Shown: positions 1 through 12,100 of the stretch, piece by piece
How the letters are laid out: every line of letters begins with the position of its first letter
How positions within the stretch are numbered: the stretch's first letter is position 1
NCBI GenBank assembly: GCA_028565635.1
Contig: JAOXYB010032452.1
Coordinates: 1 to 14,426 of the forward strand
Length of the DNA stretch: 14,426 nt
Source: Phoronis ovalis
Taxonomy: Eukaryota > Phoronida > Phoronidae
Direction: 5' to 3'
Program-made: the position numbers and the translations under genes
Notes under the pieces: generated by a model
Database searches by the model: none
Told to the model about the DNA's origin: nothing
The model's input: the letters and a program-made list of their open reading frames with translations, nothing else

Positions 1-21
1 TATATATATAAATTTATATAG

Positions 22-147
22 GAAAAGGGTCGAACAGCAGCACATGCACATGCCACCTGTGTTACCGGATTTGGCGGAGGAACTGATTGATAAATTTCTA
101 GGTCATCCAGAAAACCTATCAATACATAGCTTAGACAGGAATCAAAG
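22..147 (+). CDS. SKIC2: SKI2 exon 1 of window (N-terminal arm)
   Basis: This exon encodes residues 1-41 plus two bases of R42, including [13 protein letters not shown], which resembles the start of the SKI2 N-terminal arm. The acceptor AG at 20-21 follows an AT run rather than a pyrimidine tract, so this edge is the least certain. The frame stays open upstream to the window edge. The donor is a weak GTCTGG at 148. The split codon AG|G rejoins to Arg with exon 2. The ATG codons at 44 and 50 are internal and not the likely start. Confidence 0.75.
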
Positions 148-3100
148 GTCTGGTGTAATAAATGGTGTAGCTAATGGCAAGAAAATAAAAGAGGATAAAA
201 CTTTAGACTACGCTAGTGCCTTCTGCATGACATTTTTTTAATAACTTGCATATGACTACTGAGAACAGAAAATTAAATAGTGATGCGGCAGATGTTTCCG
301 ATAGTATTAAACATAGTTTGCGAGTAACATTCCTCCCAGATTTGTGCACAGACACTTTTCACCACATATTTTTCAGACATGCAAAGAAATAAATACAATG
401 TTGCATATTTATTCTTTCAATAGTTCTGCTGACAGTTAAATAATTAAAATAATTTTTTAGGTTTTACCCAAGAACAATTAATCCTGAATCACTATTTCAT
501 ACAGATGTAACTCTGTTACAAACTACCATTAAGGTTGATAGAAACCCGACAACCGGGGAGTTACTGGGATATAAAGAAGTAAGTGAAACCATGTTGAAAT
601 TAAATATGGTGTGAAATGTTATGGACCAGTATTTATTTACAGTTAAGCTATTAATATACACTTAAGTCCTTAATACTTGTAAATTCTGATGATAATGAAT
701 TTAAGGAGGAATTTTACCATTAAAGGAAAGTCACTGTGAAACTTTTAAAGCTTTAATTAATCCTATTTCAATGCCATGCCATTTATTTGTTGTAGGAATA
801 CCTATCTAATACCAGTAATACAGCAGAAAACTCAACCAGTTTAAGACGAAAACCAGGGCCATTAGGTGCAAGCATTAAAGGATCATCAACAAGTTATCCT
901 TTTTGGCCTGGTGGGCTTGATGAACCAGCACTTGATGACTTGACAAATGTAGACAGTGAAACTGAAGCATTAAATTTTGATGGTACATGTTGTGGCAGTA
1001 TATTTGAATGAATAGAGTGTTGTCCAAACCTGGCTCAGGGGGCAGATGATACAAATCATTAGTACAAATACTCTGTGCTTCTTCAACTTTCAAAAATTAT
1101 TGTAAAAACAGCCTGGGTTATATGTTGTTAACATTTCTGATATTCCCTGTGGTTGCTAGGGTTGCTGAATAGCTCCTAATGAACAATTGACAATACAAAT
1201 AGGTTTCTGACAATGCATGTTGCACTAGTTTGCAATGTTACCATGTCATAATACTTTTTATTTTTGAATCCACACTGTTTAACTAAATGTTTACATATGA
1301 CTACAAAATACTTTTAATGAATATTAAGTTGAGTATCTTAATTTCAAGTTTTGATGGCATTTCAAAATAATTTTTTAAAAACAACTGCTTTGCAAAATGG
1401 ATTGAAATAAGTGTTGGGGTGTCAACAAGACCTCAAGATTATTCATGGGTTTGTATAAATACCCCAGACTGTAAACGAGGTGGTAAAAACCAAAACGGGG
1501 GGGTGAAGCACCATTCAAAATAGCTTGTGGAGAGTGCTAGAATGCATATTTAAAACAATTTCTATTAAAATTATATTTTCCCAAGTTTGCCACTATGTAG
1601 CTATATTATATATTACTGCATATTAAGTAACCTTGCAAGTAACTCTTTCTGATTCCTCCATAAATTTGGAGAATGCATTTTATTATAGGAAAATTGATAC
1701 TTTTTAATGCATTCAGTACTAGGCAATCCCCTCAACTGTTTCTCTGAATATCCCCTGATGGATAAGACTTGATACTCTAACAAGAAGAGAGTCCTAGCTA
1801 TTTGCTGCTTCCTTTGTTGTCAGAGTTTAGGTTTATTCGGATAACTGTATTTTTCATTGATCAGTGTTTAAAATCACTGCCATCTGTTGTATTTCAGAAT
1901 TGCTCACTGTGCCACCTGGTTTTGCTAGGGGTATTAAATATGATAGAAAAATAACTGAAGAGACTGAGCCAGAGTCCAACATTCCACATAATAAGCCAAC
2001 GATTCTCACATTGGCAGACATTTTAACAGAGGATGATGCAATTCTTTTTAGTGAGGAAGAAGAGGAAGTGGAAAAGACCAGTAGTGATTACGAGGTATAA
2101 TATGTAAAGTTATCAACAGACCACTGCAGATTAGGGCTGAGGCATGCTTATTTTTATAGTGATCCAGCCCAAATTTTATTATTTATATATCCAGATTTAT
2201 AATTGAATGAAAAGCCAATACTGTTACTTTGCAGGAATTTATGATGAGCCAAGGAATTATTCATTTTTATGATTAGTTATAATTATAATAACTTTGTCCT
2301 TGTTACTAGTTCTATGAATATTTATTTTGACAGAATGCAACAGTTTCAGTAACAAAAAGTGAAAGTTTAGAAAACCTTGTGAGTCAAACTACAACAGAAG
2401 TTTCAGAAGAAAAAACTGTTATAAAAGAAAAGCCAAAAGAAATCTGGGCTATCGCTATAGATGTGAATAAAAATGTTGACAATTTATATCAAAAGATGGT
2501 GCCTGATCCAGCCTACAATGTAAGTAAAGTAGCAGATGTTGCTTTGAGTCCTCATTCACTTACAGCAGTAAAAACAAAATTTACAGAAAACCTTCATTTT
2601 ACATTTTATTTGTTAGAGTAAATGAATGTCTTAGTCCATTGAAATTACCATGATTAATGTTTAAACTTTTCAAATGTTTTAGTAACTTCCTAATCCTTTA
2701 ATTTACTTCAAAATATATACCTCAGGTTTTGTAAAACATGGTACTGATATTTAGAACACTTGTAAATGTTAAAAGTACTTTTTTTCAGTGGCCTTTTGAA
2801 CTAGACACATTTCAGAAACAAGGTGTCCTTCATCTTGAAAACCATGATAGCGTGTTTATTGCTGCTCACACATCTGCAGGAAAAACCGTTGTTGCTGAAT
2901 ATGCCATAGCACTTTCCATGAAACATAAGACAAGGTAGTTTCATTTTTGATTCCTGTCCATATTTCTACACACAGTTATCAGCAAAACTGTTGTTATTTT
3001 GATATGGTATATCATTTTATTTAAATTAATGTTAGTGGCATGAATAATGTGCAAATGGTTTAAACATGATATAGTGTATGATTGTGTTTCTATGTTAAAA

Positions 3101-6100
3101 ATAAATGCCTTTTTGTCTTTATTTGTATTAAGCAGTAATGTTACAATTACTTTTTGCATCAATTTTACTATGCACAGGAAATATATAGTTACTGTCCTCT
3201 ACAAGATTTTATTAGTGTTCCACCATGCATTGTACTGATAAAAGCATACTTTTTAAAACGATAATCCGTTTTTGATTTCTAATTCCGAAATATTTTAAAT
3301 GATTACTAGTATTTTTGCAGGACAATATATACTTCACCCATCAAGGCATTATCCAACCAAAAGTTTCGTGACTTTAAGCAAACTTTTGGCGATGTCGGCC
3401 TTATAACTGGCGATGTCCAACTACATCCTGAAGGAGCCTGCCTTATTATGACAACAGAAATTTTAAGGTTTGTATCTAGAGTTGATGTGTGGAGAGGACG
3501 TGTTTGATATTAATGTAACTTTACTGTAGAATTGTTTGTTTGCCAATAGACTATTTGCATGCACTTGGTGGAGCCACCAGTCTCGGACCCAAACGATCCT
3601 AGCATGTCGTATTCTATTAATGAACAATGATGTAGTTCTGCGTGCACTCACGCGACCTTCACATGCTGAGCCAAAACCAAAAAAAATCGGGTGTTCTTTG
3701 ATCTAAGACATACCCTCCTTTTTGTGAGCATATCAATACATAAACAAGTATTTATTAATATTTTTATTTTGTTAAATTTTCATTGGTGAAAGCTTTTCTA
3801 AAGTCAGATTAAAAAAAACAAGTTTTGTGTATAACTAAAGGATCACGGTATTGAAAGGGTCTGACTGTAGCACCCTCAAGCGCATGCAAATAGTCTATTT
3901 TAGCAGTTTTGTTGTCCAGGAGGAAAGAAGGCACTCTTGTAAAAATGTAATAGTTGGTGGGTCTCTATATCCAGTCCATCTTCATAGGCTGATAATATAT
4001 AATAAAATATCAGATGTATTGTGGGTGGTGAATACTAGGTCTTCTAAAAAGAGTGTCCCCCCCCCCCTCCTCTGTACAACTAAAAATGGAGCAGTCCTTA
4101 ACTAGGAAGCAACTCTTTTTTGTGTTTCAATTATAATTGCAGATCTAGAGGATTCCAAAATTTCAAACCAAATCCTTCATCTAAGGCAACTTCATCTAAG
4201 GTTGACACCTCTGAATGGCTGGTACAAATATTGTAATATTTAATTTCAAACTGATAAATCCCATATCCAAAGTGAAGAATTGCAGAATGATATAGTTATA
4301 ATTATGAGCATATTCATGTATTTTAAAAATAATATTATTCAGAGTTAGGTCAAGCATACAGAGCAGAAACTTCTGTCAGCATGTAGCTTGAAAATGTAAA
4401 AATAGTAACTCAGCTATTTGTTGACTTTATGTATTTTATCATATCCTCTGTTATTTTAATTAGATCCATGTTGTACAATGGTGCGGATGTTATTCGAGAC
4501 CTGGAGTGGGTGATATTTGATGAGGTACATTATATCAATGACCAGGAGGTAAGTGTCATATAAATAGAATGTTAATTATAATTATAATTATAGCAATAAT
4601 TATTACTAACACTAATACAAAAGCACATCTGACCATATACATAGTATTACAACACTGAACAAAGATAACACAAAAAGGTTATGCATGTGTAGAGTTTGTG
4701 GCATCATATCCGATTTTATAAGTCACTTTGTCATAGAGATGATTACCATGCCATTTAAGTATTGTTATGAAAACTTTAAACATTGTTTATCAGTGTGTAA
4801 GAAAGTTTTTGAACATAATGTTGTATGAAATATCACTTTTATTTCCTGGCAATATTATGTGTAGTTTAATAATTATATAATATTTAATTTTACTGGAGCT
4901 TTACAAATAATATATGCTTTTGAATTAATGTTATTTTTATTTTTTCTTTGCCTATGTTCTAAGAGAGGTGTGGTATGGGAAGAAGTACTCATAATGCTAC
5001 CTCAGCATGTCAGCATCATTCTACTAAGTGCAACTGTACCTAATACTGTGGAATTTGCTGACTGGGTGGGGCAAGTATTTGCACAGTTGTCATAAATAAT
5101 TTGGATAATTGTTTTTTATGAATTATAATGTGCGATTATAAAAACAAAGAAATAGCCATTAAATTAATCAAACCATGCTACTGACATTTAAATGTCCATC
5201 AATGACTTCTAGATAACTTTTTGAATTTGTATTTTCAATTAAACTTTATTTTGCATGACTCCAAGTTAGATGTAACAACTAAGACACTAATAGTCTTAAT
5301 ACTACAGAAACTCTTAAAAGTAATAAGGGTTAGCCTAACTACTTGGTCTCTGCAAATTAACATTTTCTTGCCATTTATTAAATATCATCTCGGGCAGAAT
5401 GAAGTTAATTGTTATAAATCTTCAATGATTTAATATCAATCTTAATTTTCAGACGGACTAAGAAGAAGAAAATTTATGTGATTTCTACACTCAAGCGACC
5501 AGTACCTTTGGAACATTACCTGTACACTGGGAACTCTAACAAAACTAACAACGAACTGTTCCTTCTGGTTGATGCTAACAAAAATTTTGTTACACAAGGG
5601 TTGGTGTTTGTTAAGAGTGGCTCTGCTTTTCTTGTAGTTTACAGTAAAATACATTTTCATTTTTGTTTTAAACATGCAATAGCCAGAAGTTTATTTTGAC
5701 ATAAGAAACACTGATGACTGGATTATATTTATGTGGACTGAAAATATGTGAGCTGTAAGAGAATATCAATATGCTAGCTAATTTTGTGCCCTTGTGTGTT
5801 GTTTATACCCAGCTGTTAATAATGTAAGAAATTATATCAAAAGTGTTTGAATGCAATGACAGCAGCTCTGCCATATGTAAAATATGTGTAATCATAAACT
5901 GTGTATAAAATGTTCTGTTGTCATCACTTAAGCCTGATGGTAGGTGTCATTGGGGAAAGTAGGCGTCATTCTATTTATTGTCTATTTATTGGCTAAGTTT
6001 CCATTGTCTGCAGTTAGATATAAATCCATTTATAAAATTGCACTTGACCACATATTATGTGCCTTCTGAATAAAAGCCTACTTTTGATCTGTTGTAAACA

Positions 6101-9100
6101 AAATTTGGAATGACATACTGTACAACTATAATCCTATTCTAAAAGTTTGCTGCATTTTGCAGGTACAGTAAAGCTTTTGATGCTCTAAAAGAAAGAGCAA
6201 GCAAGTCCTCACAAAGTTTTGGTGCTAAAGGATCTCGGCAAGGAAATCCAATGATGGTAAAGCTGCTTTGAATAAACTAAATTCTTAGTTAAATGCTGCT
6301 ATGTAATACATTTTTCTGTTTGCTTTTATAGTTTCAATTAGATCAGTTCTGTATTGAACTTTTGCTACGCTTCGGTAAGTAACCTCTAGGTTAACATTTT
6401 CTGTTAGAAAATTTTAATTTTAACAGATTTTTCCATAAAATCATTTCGATCATATTCTTTATAATTATTTCTAAGTTTATCCTAGAAATATCATGTGGTA
6501 ATGATTATCTGTAACATATTTTGTTCCATGTTATAGGATAAAAATGTGTGGCTTTCTGTTATTGAAATGTTAAAGAAAAAAGATAAACTCCCTGCAATAG
6601 CTTTCACCTTTTCAAAGAGGAAAATAGAGTCAAATACTGAAAACTTGCAAAGTGTTGATTTAACTACTGCAGCAGAAAAAGGAAGAATTCATTTATTTTT
6701 TCAAGAAAGTATATCACGGCTAAAGAAACCTGATAGAGAACTACCCCAGGTATAACTACATTCAGTTTTGTATTATGTAAGTTCTGGTATATGATACACA
6801 TTTTATAGCTGTGAGCCTTACTGTCTATTATATTAAGTATTCTGTATTGTCCTATCACATAAATGTATGCTTTTAAGTATACCTAAAAAATGTCTTGAGA
6901 TACACTGAAATATATTTCAACCTATGGATGTTTTGGAATTAAAATGAACAGAACACCTATAAAAGTATAGAATTACATTATTTTTAAAAGTGAAGGTAAT
7001 ACTCAGATTTTACACAGTCATCATAAAACTATACAGTTTGAATTTGATAGTTGCAGTCTATAACTATGTCACAAGGTATCTAGAGTCCTTTTAAGGAATA
7101 AAATGCCTTGATTATAACTCCTCCAAGGCGCAATTGATGCTGATGTTAAAATTGCAGCGGATTATATTTTTAAAAGTTTTGTATTCTTTCAAAAATTATC
7201 TTTCAGAACGTCCACTTTAAACTTATAAGCTATCTTTAAAATGTGATTGCCGCTAATTTGCACCTAATTTAATGTGTGTTTTACATAATATGATGTCCAA
7301 CCATTAAGTTTCACTTATCTTAAAAAAATTCCATTTGAATTGGATTGTACAGGTTGTCCAAATGCAAGAATTATTGAAACGTGGTATAGGAATGCACCAC
7401 AGTGGTATACTGCCAATTCTAAAAGAAGTGGTGGAAATGTTGTTTGAAAAAAAGTTAGTAAAGGTAAGATTTAAATTATAGTTTGCCTCTTACCATTCCA
7501 CTGCTAAATCTAAAAGAAATAATTTAATGTGGAAATTAAAGCATTGTTTGGCCCAAGTTATTCCTACTTCATATTTTAAGCTAATTTTTAGCTGGAACTC
7601 TGGATATTGTTGAATGTATAGTAGCTTATTGCTGGCATTGAGTGTTGTTGTTTTGCAAGACATGTCTTAACACTTAAGATTAGATGCAAACACTTTAATA
7701 CATGTTGCCTGAAAGAATTAGAATCATCTTTAATTGGTATATCTGTTACTAAACTTAGTAGAATATCACTTCATAGAAAAGCACATCAGCTGTATCATTT
7801 TAATTTTACTTTTTTTTAAATTAAAGGTTAATAGTTTTCAACAAGTTAATTAAACTTCAGTAATAATTATTCCAATGAATACAAACAAGAATCAGTTTGA
7901 GATGAATTTATGTGTTCTGCAGCTCCTTTTTGCCACCGAGACATTTGCTATGGGTGTGAATGTTCCTTCAAGAACTGTCATATTTGACTCAATAAGGAAA
8001 CATGATGGGACTAATTTCCGTGAATTATTACCTGGTGAATACATACAAATGGCCGGCAGGGCAGGTCGACGTGGACTTGACCCAACAGGAACAGTTATTA
8101 TATTGTGCAAGGGTGGAGTACCTGAAACAGCCGATCTTCATAAAATGATGCTAGTAAGTTCTGAAACTAAACAAACTTTTATTGCTTTAATAGCATTTTA
8201 TCAGATTTTTTTTCAGTGATATCGTTGTGTCAGATTTATTATAAAGAATTATTATAAATTATATTGTCATCTCTAAGTTCTTTGATATTAGAGTTATTTA
8301 AACATAGCAATCTGATACTTGATTCATTAGTAACCTGACTTGTAAGCCCATATATAGTAGTGATGGTAAATTTACTAATTTCTTGCACTGATATTGTGTC
8401 ATGCATGTAGCATATTCGACTTCAAATTGTTACTTATATAAAAAGAAAAATAAGTTTGCTTAACTTTGCGATAATTAAATATATTTTACGTTATGATATA
8501 TTTAGGGAAAGCCCACTCAACTTCAGTCACAATTTCGGTTAACATATTCTATGATTTTGAATCTTCTTCGAGTGGACCAACTGCGTGTTGAAGACATGAT
8601 GAAAAGAAGTTTCTCTGAATTTAGTCATCAAAAAGACAGCACGAAGTACAAAGAAGAACTTGATAAAACTCATAAACAAGTGTCTGAATTAAAAGATGTG
8701 GAGTGCTTCTGGTGTGAAGATATAGAGAGTTACTATAAAACTTGTCAGTACTACTGGAGACTCAAGTCTGACTTACAGGTAGGAAGGGCGTAATAACAAT
8801 GGACAGCAAGAACCAGGACATGAGATACAAGTGAAGATTTAAATAATTGATGATTTACAGTCCTATGTTATAATAAAACTTTAGGACAAAGTCACTTAAA
8901 CAAGAATTCATTTGTTTCTTTCAAGCAGGGTATCAAATATCATCTAAGAGTAACAAACGAAATGTGTGCATCTAAAAAGGGTAAATACACAGTCAATTTT
9001 CTCGTCATAAATTTAATAATCTGAAGCTCTCTTAATTCTTCAGAATTGTGATTTCTATAATATAGTAAACTCTAGTTTCAGCCGGTATCTTGTTGTAAAT

Positions 9101-12100
9101 CCATTAAAAAATGATTTTTACGAATTTGACATTTTATTTTTCAGAATGTTGTATTGTCACATCCACAAGCCATTAAATCTTTAACAGCAGGAAGAATAAT
9201 TGTTGTACGGCGCCAAAATCAACAAAGCACCTTAGGAGTCATTCTGTCTTCAACAACAAATTACAAAAGTGCAAGAATTTTCACAACTCTTATGATATGT
9301 GAACAGCAATCAAACTCAGAAGATGAAACTAAAAAGATTCTCACAGCAGTATCTGAGAGTGGTGCATCTGATTGGTTAAAAGTTAAATCACACCATTCAA
9401 ATTTGCTATTTCAACCTAATGGACCATGTGGACATGAGGTGTTGCCTTTACAAGGAGATGACATTTTAATAATTACAACAAAGACATTGAAAATTGATTC
9501 TGAGAAGATAGCAGAAGATTATAAAAGAAGACAGATACCAAGATTCAGGTTTGCTAACTTTGTGCGTTTAAGTTCAAATTGTATTCTTTATAGTAAGTGT
9601 ACATTCATTACTTGTGTCTAAATAGGAAACATGCAGTTGTTTTCCATTAAATACATGTACTTTGACAAAAAATTGATTAAGAAGTCTGAACACTATATTC
9701 TAGAAATTACTATCATATTAGGCATATTTGAATTCAGTTTGTCAGGAACTCTCTCTTTTCTTAATAATAGTGGGAGTTAGTATAGCTAGGTTCCAAGTTG
9801 CGGTTATATTTTCATGTTTAATTGAATATTCAGATTGTTATATTTGGTAATTCATGTTTTTATTCAGGAGTAACCCGCCTGGGCAGTCAACTGTCACTGC
9901 AACTCAGGAACTGATACGTATTCTAGAAACAACTATTGGGGATCTCCCTGGTTTAGATCCTGTTCAAGATTTACATATCCGAGATATCGATCTTGTTGAA
10001 CAATTCAGAGAGTTAAAACTCACAGAGGAGTCTTTTGATAAGTTCAACTGTACAAGGTGTCCATCTTTTGAAAAACATGTATGTATTACATTTTTTCACA
10101 TTATTAAGAGGTTACATTTTATTAATATCTATTTATAGAATGATTTACAAATAAAAATCTATGACCCAGACTGGTTAATAAATAAATAAATGGGGATATT
10201 CCTTCCAAATGAGGAAAGTTTATACTAGTACATGTAGCGAATACCAGCAGGAAAAGCAGCTAATCTGTGAATATTAAACTATTCACCAGTTTTAGACAAG
10301 AGACTTACTATTCCTATTAAAGTGAATAATGAACTGTTGGGGATAATCCTGGCCAGTCACTCTGCTTTTTTGAAGGTGAATGATGATCTGCTAGAGATAT
10401 AAAGACCCTTCTACCAGAAAATAAATGAAAATGATTCAAAAATAGAATAGAAACATAACATGTATTATTAATTATTGTACCATTGTCATATTAGAACAAG
10501 AATATTATAAAAGCTTAGAAGCATAGATATTACCTGTTGAATGTATAAATAATATAAAAAAAACACATCGAAAAAAGTTCTTGCACATTAATTCGATGTG
10601 ACTTATTGAATTTAACAATTATATGAAAGACATTTGACAAAGCAGCACAATAAAGAGTACACTTGTTTGAAAATGCACTTTCTCCTTATTTATTTAAAAT
10701 CTTGAGCTTTTGCATTGAAATCATAGTGTACTGTGCCAATGCTCTTTTGGTACACTGGAAGCGGGAAACAGTAATTATAGTAAATAGTTATAATTTTTTC
10801 AAAATGTGTTTAGTAGCATCTACAAACTAGGTTCTAATTTTACAGTTAAACCCTTGGTAAATTATGAATACCATGATAGCATATTTGATAAATACATTTG
10901 CCCTCTAATTGTTATACTTTTTTTATAATGGAAAGATTTACAATAGTCCCTGTTGTATCAGTAGCTTCTTGAATGATTCTAGCGAGTCATTCTACAAGCA
11001 CTGTGTTATGTTGTACATTATCTGCTATTTCACTGGAATGTTCTTCCACCAGTATATCCATTTCCTCACATGTTTTACTAGTTTCAAATTCTAATGAATT
11101 TTCTGACTTGTTATTCACAGCAAGTGGTGAAGCTATACATGCTTGAAGTACACCAAAGAGTACAGTCTTTTGAAACATTTCTTGTAATAAGTCAGCAGTG
11201 AAGCCGGGGGCATCTGAGAGTACATGCGTTAAGGTTTCTAAGAATGTCTTATGATATAGAGCGAGTAGCTCATTTAAATGAGACTTTCTCATCGAGTGTG
11301 TAGTACTAATGAAGAAACTGTAGTAGGGTGAGCATAACAAATTATCTGAAGGTCAAGATGTTTGATGGTAACAGATATTTCAGTGCCATCATTTTGTTGT
11401 ACTAATTAAACCATCCTTTATAATATGCTGGATATAGGTATAGTGCATGTAACACATCATTGTGATAACAAAGACCCTATTTATAGAGTGACCTATACTG
11501 AATTTTTGTGAGGCATCTACTTAATCTCAATATTCTTATTGCTACATGTTTGCTCAGTTTTGATGGACAATCACTTTCTAATACTGCTAGACTTGTGCTC
11601 TGACATCTGGAATAATAGGAATGAAATAGAAAATATATATCCGTATTTGTATGCAATTCTTTTGTCTAGCATACCAATTAAATACTAGTAGGTTTTTCTG
11701 TGAAAAAAATAAAGCATGAGGCTTATTGCTATTATAGTGCAGTGATATTTTTTTTCCTTTTTCAGTTTGATCAGATGTCTCATAATATGGGCATCAAGGA
11801 TAGATATCAACACTTGAAATATCTACTTTCTGATGAGAGTCTGGAACTGCTGCCTGAATACAAACAGAGAATTGAAGTTAGTTTTTATAGATTGTTTATC
11901 ATTGATTTTAGTGTCCTGCATATATTTATTCACATGGAATCAGACTTGCTTGTGTTCATGGTGTTGGGTAACATCAATGCTTTTAATTAATTTTGATTGT
12001 GTATAAGATTTTTCTCTATAAAGTGTGCCTTACTGGTAGTTATCCCACTAAAATATTTTTTTATTAATGGACAGCAAACAGTAAACAGGCAAATCAAAAA

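Larger units (their letters stand above)
3468..4463 (+). other. Intron 7 (phase 2), 996 bp, holds a MITE-like element and a cryptic exon
   Basis: This is the second-longest intron. It contains an inverted-repeat element (3545-3899), a run of 11 C at 4057-4067 and an exon-like segment (4143-4221). The spliced frame needs Arg AG|A from 3467 to 4464, so the main transcript must skip everything in between. Confidence 0.85.
10079..11765 (+). other. Intron 17 (phase 0), 1687 bp, holds an antisense pseudogene
   Basis: The longest intron. Donor GTATGT, acceptor TTTTTCAG. It contains weak direct repeats near 10322 and 10377 (gtgaatRatgaWctgYt), a perfect 9-bp inverted repeat at 10564-10600 and an antisense EcKinase-like remnant (10912-11400). 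The rest is AT-rich with nothing recognised. Confidence 0.85.

Noticed and set aside
44-241. ATG at 44 (or 50) as the start of the SKI2 protein
   Set aside because: The frame is open upstream and the family has further N-terminal residues before this point. The segment aligns to an internal part of the N-terminal arm. The later part of this open stretch (148-241) is intron.
875-1093. Minus-strand open frame opposite exon 3
   Set aside because: It overlaps a well-supported coding exon on the other strand and has no protein-family character.
3570-3660. tRNA-derived SINE promoter (A/B boxes) inside the intron 7 element
   Set aside because: Some GGTGG and GGACCC words resemble box fragments, but the spacing and order do not fit and the inverted ends point to a DNA transposon.
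3851-4105. 84-codon plus-strand open frame in intron 7
   Set aside because: It crosses the MITE terminus and a C homopolymer, has no recognisable domain, and cannot join the SKI2 frame.
5066-5076. Canonical GT donors (5066 or 5075) for exon 9
   Set aside because: Both put exon 10 into acg-gac-taa, a stop. Only the GC donor at 5071 maintains the conserved sequence.
7104-7129. Short hairpin GCCTTG...CAAGGC in intron 12
   Set aside because: Only 6 bp of stem; expected by chance at this length of sequence.
10909-11094. Plus-strand open frame in intron 17
   Set aside because: It is antisense to the EcKinase-like remnant and is a composition-driven shadow.
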